Position numbers and translations under genes: made by a program. A stretch of 33,982 nucleotides of DNA, taken from an uncultured Clostridia bacterium. Its GTDB lineage: Bacteria; Bacillota; Clostridia; Oscillospirales; Ruminococcaceae. The notes under the pieces were generated by a model. That model did no database searches and was not told where the DNA came from. It saw only the letters and a list, made by a program, of their open reading frames with translations. Location of the stretch: assembly GCA_947625335.1 (NCBI GenBank), contig CANQNY010000012.1:1-33982 (forward strand), written 5' to 3'. Of the stretch, positions 29,400 through 33,982 are shown piece after piece (within the stretch, counting starts at the first letter, position 1; each line of letters begins with the position of its first letter).

Positions 29400-31172
29400 G
29401 TGAAGAACAAAAATCTTTCTGAGCTTATGAGCTATGCGGGCAAGCATAGATATCTAACCTATTTATCGCTCGTATTATCGGTAATAAGCGCAGTTTTAAC
29501 GCTTTTGCCGTTTGTATTTATCTTCTTTATTATCAAGGAGGTCATAGAGGTAGCTCCAAACTTTTCGGAGGCTGTCAATGTTGCCTACAACGGTTGGATG
29601 GCGGTGATTTTTGCGCTGATCTCGATCATCATTTACATAGGCGCGCTTATGTGTTCTCATTTATCGGCGTTCAAGATCGCAGGAAATATGCGGAAAACAA
29701 TGATGTCGCATATCGCAAAGCTGCCGCTTGGATTTATCGGAGAAATGGGCAGCGGAAAAATACGCCGTATTGTCAACGAAAGCAGTGCGGCAACAGAAAC
29801 TTATCTTGCTCACCAATTACCTGATATGGCGGGAGCAGTCACAACCCCTCTCGGCATGATAGTTATGCTGTTTTTGTTTGATTGGCGGTTCGGGCTGATC
29901 TGTCTTGTTCCGGTCGTTCTCGGATTTGCGTCAATGTTCAAGATGGCGGGACCGCAAATGGCGGAGGATATGAAAAATTATCAGAATGCACTTGAAGATA
30001 TGAATAACCAAGCCGTTGAATATGTTCGCGGAATTCCCGTAGTAAAAACCTTCGGGCAGACCGTGCATACTTTTACACGCTTTAAGGGATCAATAGACAG
30101 CTATTATAAATTCTGCATTGCTTATTGTAAACAATGCCGTATGCCTATGCTGATGTATACCGTTTTCGTCAACAGCGCTTTTGCGTTTCTTATCACGCTC
30201 GCGCTGATCTTGACGGGCGGTGAAGCCGTGGCACAATCAGTGCTGCTCAGTCTTATTTTCTATGTGATATTTACCCCCGCCATCGCCACCTCTATGACGA
30301 AGGTCATGTATATTAGTGAAAACGGAATGATCGTCAACGACGCGCTCACCCGCGTCCACTCAATACTTGATATGAAGCCCTTGCCCGATACGCCAAAACC
30401 CGAGTCGCCGAAAGATAACTCAGTAGAATTCAAAAATGTTTCTTTCCGTTATAATGGAGCGGAAATGAACGCGCTTGAAGATGTTTCGTTTATGGTACAG
30501 CCGGGCGAAACCATTGCGCTGGTTGGTCCGTCGGGCGGAGGAAAAACCACCGCCGCGGGTTTGATCGCACGATTTTGGGACGTGTCCGACGGCGAGATTA
30601 AGGTTGGCGGCGTTAATGTTAAGAATATAAAAAAATCCGAGCTGACGGAAACCGTATCGTATGTTTTTCAGGACAGCAGACTTCTCAAAACCTCGATTCT
30701 CGAAAATGTAAGGCTCTCGAAGCCGAACGCTTCACGAAACGAAGTGGAAAATGCTCTGCATAAGGCGCAATGCGACGATATTATCGCAAAGCTTCCGAAC
30801 GGGATCGATACCGTTATCGGAACAAAGGGCGTATATCTGTCAGGTGGCGAACAACAGCGAATTGCCATTGCACGCGTTATGCTGAAAAATTCTCCCATTA
30901 TTATTTTAGACGAGGCAACTGCTTTTGCAGATCCGGAAAACGAAGCGCTTGTACAACGCGCTTTTGAGGAACTGTCAAAGGACAAAACGGTAATTATGAT
31001 TGCCCACCGTTTGACTACGGTCAGAAACGCGGACAGAATTTTCGTATTAAAGGATGGAAAAATTCAAGAAAGAGGCACACACGATAAACTTGCGGGAGCC
31101 GACGGACTGTACGCGAAAATGTGGCAGGATTATCAGACCTCGGTCAATTGGAAGGTTGGAGGTGCAATATGA
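29400..31172 (+). CDS. ABC transporter, fused membrane and ATPase domains, subunit 1 (YbtP/IrtA-like)
   Basis: This 590-residue half-transporter has a six-helix membrane domain (about residues 15-310) and an ATPase. Walker A is GPSGGGKTT (from 375), the signature LSGGE (480-484) and Walker B IIILDEAT. The motif GSGKIRRIVNESS with HQLPDMAGAVTTPLG is typical of the YbtP/IrtA-type branch, which has an exporter fold yet imports siderophores. The D-loop reads AFADPENE instead of SALD, indicating an unequal heterodimer. The GTG at 29400 is used because the ATG at 29398 is followed by TGA. It overlaps the next gene by 4 nt. Confidence 0.87.
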   Translation: MKNKNLSELMSYAGKHRYLTYLSLVLSVISAVLTLLPFVFIFFIIKEVIEVAPNFSEAVNVAYNGWMAVIFALISIIIYIGALMCSHLSAFKIAGNMRKTMMSHIAKLPLGFIGEMGSGKIRRIVNESSAATETYLAHQLPDMAGAVTTPLGMIVMLFLFDWRFGLICLVPVVLGFASMFKMAGPQMAEDMKNYQNALEDMNNQAVEYVRGIPVVKTFGQTVHTFTRFKGSIDSYYKFCIAYCKQCRMPMLMYTVFVNSAFAFLITLALILTGGEAVAQSVLLSLIFYVIFTPAIATSMTKVMYISENGMIVNDALTRVHSILDMKPLPDTPKPESPKDNSVEFKNVSFRYNGAEMNALEDVSFMVQPGETIALVGPSGGGKTTAAGLIARFWDVSDGEIKVGGVNVKNIKKSELTETVSYVFQDSRLLKTSILENVRLSKPNASRNEVENALHKAQCDDIIAKLPNGIDTVIGTKGVYLSGGEQQRIAIARVMLKNSPIIILDEATAFADPENEALVQRAFEELSKDKTVIMIAHRLTTVRNADRIFVLKDGKIQERGTHDKLAGADGLYAKMWQDYQTSVNWKVGGAI

Positions 31173-32902
31173 TAAGCAGAATTATGAAACGTTTCGCGCT
31201 TTCACAAGAAGGTGCAAAGGGACTTGTGCGAGCTATTGCGGCGTGTACCGTTGCTGACATTGTGCTGATGTTCCCGGTGGGACTTCTGTACTTCCTTGTA
31301 AGCGACTTTATGAATGGTGCAGTACCGAAAAGCCACTATGTGTTATATGGCATTGGAATTGTCGGCGCTCTTCTTTTGATTTTCCTTTCGGAATTTTGGA
31401 AATATAACGCCACCTACTTCTCTACATACAGAGAATCGGGGGCGTGCAGAATTCGCCTTGCGGAAAAGCTGCGCCGTCTGCCACTTTCTTTCTTCGGGAA
31501 AAAAGACCTCGCCGATTTGACAAATACTATGCTTGGTGACGTAGCGACAACCGAGCATATGCTTTCCCACTATGTACCGCAATTTTATGGTTCTATTATT
31601 TCCACTTGTGTGATTGCCGTTAGTTTGCTATTTTATGATTGGCGGCTCGCCCTTGCTGCCTTGTGGGTTCTGCCTGTCGCGCTTTTAATAGTCGGGCTAT
31701 CAAAAAACGCACAAAACTATTTCAGCCGCAAGCAGAATATGGCACAGATCGCAGTGCAGGACGGAGTGCAGGAGTGTCTTGAAACCGTGCGTGATCTGAA
31801 AAGCAATAACGCTGAAAAGGAATATCTTGACGGGTTGTTTGAAAAAATCGACAATTTGGAAAGCCGGCATATGAAAAGCGAGCTTGGAATCGCGATGTTT
31901 GTTGTACCGGCTCAGATGATTCTGAAGCTTGGTATAGCAACAGTCGCACTTGTAGGCAGTACGCTGCTTATAAACGGCACGCTCTCTTTGATTACATTCT
32001 TTATGTTCCTGCTGGTCGTTTCGAGAATATATGAACCTATGTCATTCTCGTTGCAGAATTTAGCTGCCATGAATTCACTGAAAATAAATATCAATCGCAT
32101 GAACGAAATAGAGAACTTCAAAGAACAAGACGGAAAAAAGGATTTCAAACCTAAAGGTTACGAAATTACCTTTGAAAATGTGGGCTTCGCTTATAACAGC
32201 GATGAAACGGTACTCAAAAATGTATCGTTCACAGCAAGACAGGGCGAGGTGACGGCGCTTATCGGTTCGTCGGGCGGCGGCAAATCCACAGCGGCTAAGC
32301 TGGCGGCAAGATTTTGGGACGCTGATATCGGTACAATTACGATTGGCGGCGTTGATGTAAGATCCGTTGATCCGGAACAGCTTCTGACGGCGTTCTCCAT
32401 TGTTTTTCAGGACGTTACACTCTTTAACAATAACGTTATGGAGAACATTCGTATCGGCAGAAAGAACGCGACCGATGAGGAGGTCATGGAAGCAGCAAGG
32501 CTTGCAAACTGTGAAGAATTTGTGGAAAAGCTGCCCGAAAAGTGGAACAGCAATATTGGAGAAAACGGCAGCTCACTTTCCGGCGGTGAACGGCAGCGAA
32601 TTTCTATTGCCCGTGCGTTTTTAAAGGACGCTCCCATCATTTTGCTTGATGAGGCGACCGCCTCTCTTGATGTGGAAAACGAGACTGCAATACAATCGGC
32701 TCTTTCTCGGCTGATCAAGGATAAGACTGTGCTTTTGATCGCACACAGAATGCGTACCGTTTCCGGCGCGGATAAGGTCGTTGTACTATCGGACGGTACG
32801 GTTGCGGAACAAGGTCAGCCAAGCAATCTGCTTGAACAAAACGGTATTTATTCCAAAATGGTCAAGTTACAAACCGAGAGTCAAAGTTGGACAATCGGTT
32901 AA
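31169..32902 (+). CDS. ABC transporter, fused membrane and ATPase domains, subunit 2 (YbtQ/IrtB-like)
   Basis: This 577-residue partner has six helices (about residues 15-310) and an ATPase with Walker A GSSGGGKST (from 366), signature LSGGERQRISIARAF and Walker B IILLDEATASLD. LPLSFFGKKDLADLTNTMLGDVATTEHMLSHYVPQ is read here as residues 100-134 and is typical of YbtQ-like subunits. The ATG at 31169 shares ATGA with the previous stop and has GGAGG upstream. The pair likely forms a heterodimer. Import of an iron-siderophore is the best guess; drug or peptide export is an alternative. Confidence 0.87.
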   Translation: MISRIMKRFALSQEGAKGLVRAIAACTVADIVLMFPVGLLYFLVSDFMNGAVPKSHYVLYGIGIVGALLLIFLSEFWKYNATYFSTYRESGACRIRLAEKLRRLPLSFFGKKDLADLTNTMLGDVATTEHMLSHYVPQFYGSIISTCVIAVSLLFYDWRLALAALWVLPVALLIVGLSKNAQNYFSRKQNMAQIAVQDGVQECLETVRDLKSNNAEKEYLDGLFEKIDNLESRHMKSELGIAMFVVPAQMILKLGIATVALVGSTLLINGTLSLITFFMFLLVVSRIYEPMSFSLQNLAAMNSLKININRMNEIENFKEQDGKKDFKPKGYEITFENVGFAYNSDETVLKNVSFTARQGEVTALIGSSGGGKSTAAKLAARFWDADIGTITIGGVDVRSVDPEQLLTAFSIVFQDVTLFNNNVMENIRIGRKNATDEEVMEAARLANCEEFVEKLPEKWNSNIGENGSSLSGGERQRISIARAFLKDAPIILLDEATASLDVENETAIQSALSRLIKDKTVLLIAHRMRTVSGADKVVVLSDGTVAEQGQPSNLLEQNGIYSKMVKLQTESQSWTIG

Positions 32903-32933
32903 AAAAATATATACAAGTTTAAAGTACAAATAC

Positions 32934-32963
32934 AGCGGCAGTTTGTTTACTCAAACCGCCGCT
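32934..32963 (+). terminator. Hairpin terminating the ABC transporter unit
   Basis: AGCGGCAGTTTG pairs with CAAACCGCCGCT (one mismatch) with a 6-nt loop, then ATTATAT. The U-tract is weak. Confidence 0.65.
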
Positions 32964-32976
32964 ATTATATCTATAG

Positions 32977-33210
32977 CTAAATCTTTTTTGTTCTTGGCGA
33001 ATGTTTCCTTTCAGAAATCTCAACTGCATGACCCTCTGAATCACCATAGAACTCAATCGACACACATTTCGGCGCGTATACCTTAGCAATCTCTTTTTCA
33101 ACTTCTCGGCTGTCTGCATACTGCACCTTGCGCTCGGATTTTTCCTCAATTGAGTATGCGTCCTCAAACTGTATCCCCCACTTGAAGAACAACTTGAGCC
33201 GAGTTTTCAT
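32977..33210 (-). pseudogene. VirD4-like coupling protein, C-terminal remnant
   Basis: This 77-residue ORF (MKTRLKLFFKWGIQFEDAY start) is the end of a CD1115-type VirD4/TraG coupling protein, the ATPase linking the relaxosome to the conjugation channel. The matching piece just upstream is in another frame (33164-33598: RQLQVIERPLMTVDELKSMP, GNFIVMKTG). The two frames are separated by about 34 bases that contain the palindrome of repeat R3. The rest of the protein is missing. The C-terminal tail after YADSREVEKEI is unusual. Confidence 0.7.
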
Positions 33211-33598
33211 AGGATAACCGCATTATCCGCTGCGCGGAAAACGCTCCCGTTTTCATAACAATGAAATTACCTTTCGGCATGGATTTCAACTCGTCCACGG
33301 TCATCAGTGGGCGCTCTATCACTTGAAGTTGGCGTGATCCGCCTGTTGTTCTCGATTGTCGGGTAACTGAACCACTGAGAACGGTCTGCTTGTCGAGGTA
33401 GTTCAGCGCGTCAATGCTCACCTCGCTGTCAACGAGCATTGAAAGTTCCGCAGGCTCGATTTCAAGCACCGTTGCCATAGGCGAAAGATGCTCCTTATCC
33501 ATACCGAGTTCGCCGAGCTTGTCGGAAAGTTCCGTTTCCGAACAGGGGAAACATATTTCCGTGCAGTATGGAGAATTCTGAATTGTTGCTTTTATCAT
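33164..33598 (-). pseudogene. Chimeric ORF: element cargo N-terminus joined to VirD4 C-terminal piece
   Basis: The first 68 or so residues (MIKATIQNSPYCTEICFPCS to SIDALNYL) resemble a small cargo protein of Tn1549-like elements, family not identified. From DKQTVLSGSVTRQSRTTGG onward it reads as VirD4 C-terminal sequence. The last 25 or so residues after VMKTG are out of frame. A GGAGG site precedes the ATG. A large deletion between two genes of a conjugative element explains the joint. Any expressed product is probably non-functional. Confidence 0.65.
33225..33238. repeat. REP-like core R3
   Basis: ATCCGCTGCGCGGA equals the reverse complement of the R1 core. Only the palindromic core with short flanks is seen; the heptads and outer flank of R1/R2 are absent. 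Confidence 0.5.
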
Positions 33599-33674
33599 TG
33601 TATACCTCCGAATTATATATTCAAGCTCCGAAGAGCCTGTTATAACGGGTTCTGCTGAATTATGCAGAAAGCAA

Positions 33675-33726
33675 AAAACGCCTGTAAATCACCTCACATA
33701 ATTAAGAGATAATTTACAGGCGTTTT
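33675..33726. terminator. Long bidirectional terminator
   Basis: A perfect 15-bp stem (33675-33689 with 33712-33726), beginning AAAACGCC and ending GGCGTTTT, has a 22-nt loop. T-runs lie on both outer sides. Confidence 0.85.
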
Positions 33727-33742
33727 GCCTAAATTTAAACGT

Positions 33743-33783
33743 AAGATTTTTGTTGTCGAGGGTTCAAGTCCCGTCAAAATCTT
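33743..33783 (+). other. tRNA-like 3'-end fragment (possible attachment-site remnant)
   Basis: AAGATTTT (33743-33750) pairs perfectly with AAAATCTT (33776-33783), enclosing GAGGGTTCAAGTCCCGTC, which looks like a tRNA T-arm (loop TTCAAGT) with one mismatch in its stem. D and anticodon arms are missing, so it is not a functional tRNA. Elements that integrate at tRNA 3' ends leave such fragments, and conjugative-element remnants lie just to the left. Confidence 0.5.
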
Positions 33784-33861
33784 TTTTGTGAAGTTTTAAA
33801 GAAAAAATACCTACCCAATATAGCCTGCTGAAATTATACCACCGTCCGAAAAGATTAACTA

Positions 33862-33905
33862 AAAAAATCCGCCCACAGCTTTCGAGCTACGGGCGGAATT
33901 TTTTA
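33862..33905. terminator. Terminator with a UUCG inner loop
   Basis: TCCGCCC pairs with GGGCGGA. Inside, AGCT-TTCG-AGCT forms a tetraloop hairpin. It is flanked by seven As and six Ts, so it can act in both directions. Confidence 0.85.
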
Positions 33906-33946
33906 TAGGTAAACCACTAATCCGAACACAGGTCTACCGGGATAAA

Positions 33947-33982
33947 ATACGAACAAATCGGTATCCCCGTGTTTGTTCGTAT
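33947..33982. repeat. Perfect 11-bp inverted repeat at the window edge
   Basis: ATACGAACAAA (33947-33957) pairs with TTTGTTCGTAT (33972-33982) across a 14-nt loop. Its role cannot be judged because the window stops here. Confidence 0.5.

Noticed and set aside
29398-29400. ATG as start of the first ABC gene
   Set aside because: It is followed at once by TGA; the overlapping GTG at 29400 opens the real frame.
33743-33783. A complete tRNA gene
   Set aside because: There is no D-arm or anticodon arm between the acceptor strand and the T-arm.
33947-33982. LexA box reading of the CGAAC/GTTCG arms at the window edge
   Set aside because: The arms are far too widely spaced for a Firmicute LexA site.

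Overview
The window looks like a chromosomal segment of a moderate-GC anaerobic Firmicute, most likely a gut Clostridia related to Ruminococcaceae/Oscillospiraceae. This is inferred from strong AGGAGG ribosome sites, consensus sigma-A promoters (many with an extended TGn -10), NPxTG-type sortase signals, Gram-positive families such as DUF3793, DUF2325 and CD1115-type VirD4, and protein style. No 16S or complete tRNA gene is present, so the genus is not assigned.

Layout. (1) 1-2196: the trailer end of a type I-C-like CRISPR array followed directly by cas4-cas1-cas2. (2) 2446-3354 (-): a stand-alone PfkB-type sugar-phosphate kinase (fruK-like). (3) 3591-8587 (+): an unknown 76-residue protein, a solute-binding lipoprotein with a 5'-nucleotidase-C-like tail, a hybrid histidine kinase with two receiver domains, and a tiny membrane protein, closed by a strong terminator. 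(4) 15358-8623 (-): a seven-gene lipid operon (dgkA, carS/cdsA-like, pssA, psd, UbiA-family prenyltransferase, PEP-synthase-like phosphotransferase, GNAT protein) from one consensus promoter, flanked by inverted copies of a ~50-bp repeat. (5) 15486-18551: decayed mobile DNA: an intact serine recombinase, a small ORF, a very structured oriT-like region, a frameshifted mobC, and remnants of an FtsX-type permease and a TetR regulator. (6) 18661-24820: two convergent units with near-identical promoters and paired palindromic operators, DUF3793-flavodoxin (+) and a five-gene flavin-based extracellular electron transfer-like operon (-): Tp47-like sortase-anchored protein, ferric-reductase/FMN-binding protein, ApbE, EetA-like, EetB-like. 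(7) 28477-24807 (-): an operon of metal chaperone, frameshifted alpha/beta hydrolase, membrane protein, ICMT-like methyltransferase, ATC-hydrolase family protein and three decayed genes. (8) 28603-32902 (+): a TetR regulator and a heterodimeric ABC transporter pair resembling YbtPQ/IrtAB. (9) 32977-33982: remnants of a conjugative element (VirD4 C-terminus, chimeric ORF), terminators and a tRNA-like 3'-end fragment.

The most interesting feature is a shared 18-bp palindrome, RGTTAGYnnnnRCTAACY, found six times, always upstream of genes in sections 6-8. It ties flavodoxin, the ferric-reductase/ApbE/Eet cluster, a metal-binding protein, an ATC-hydrolase operon and a YbtPQ-like ABC pair into one probable iron-responsive regulon. 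The second is the lipid operon, where a complete diacylglycerol-to-phosphatidylethanolamine route is fused to a UbiA enzyme, a PEP-synthase-like phosphotransferase and a GNAT protein of unknown purpose. Both functional readings are inferences from sequence families and arrangement.
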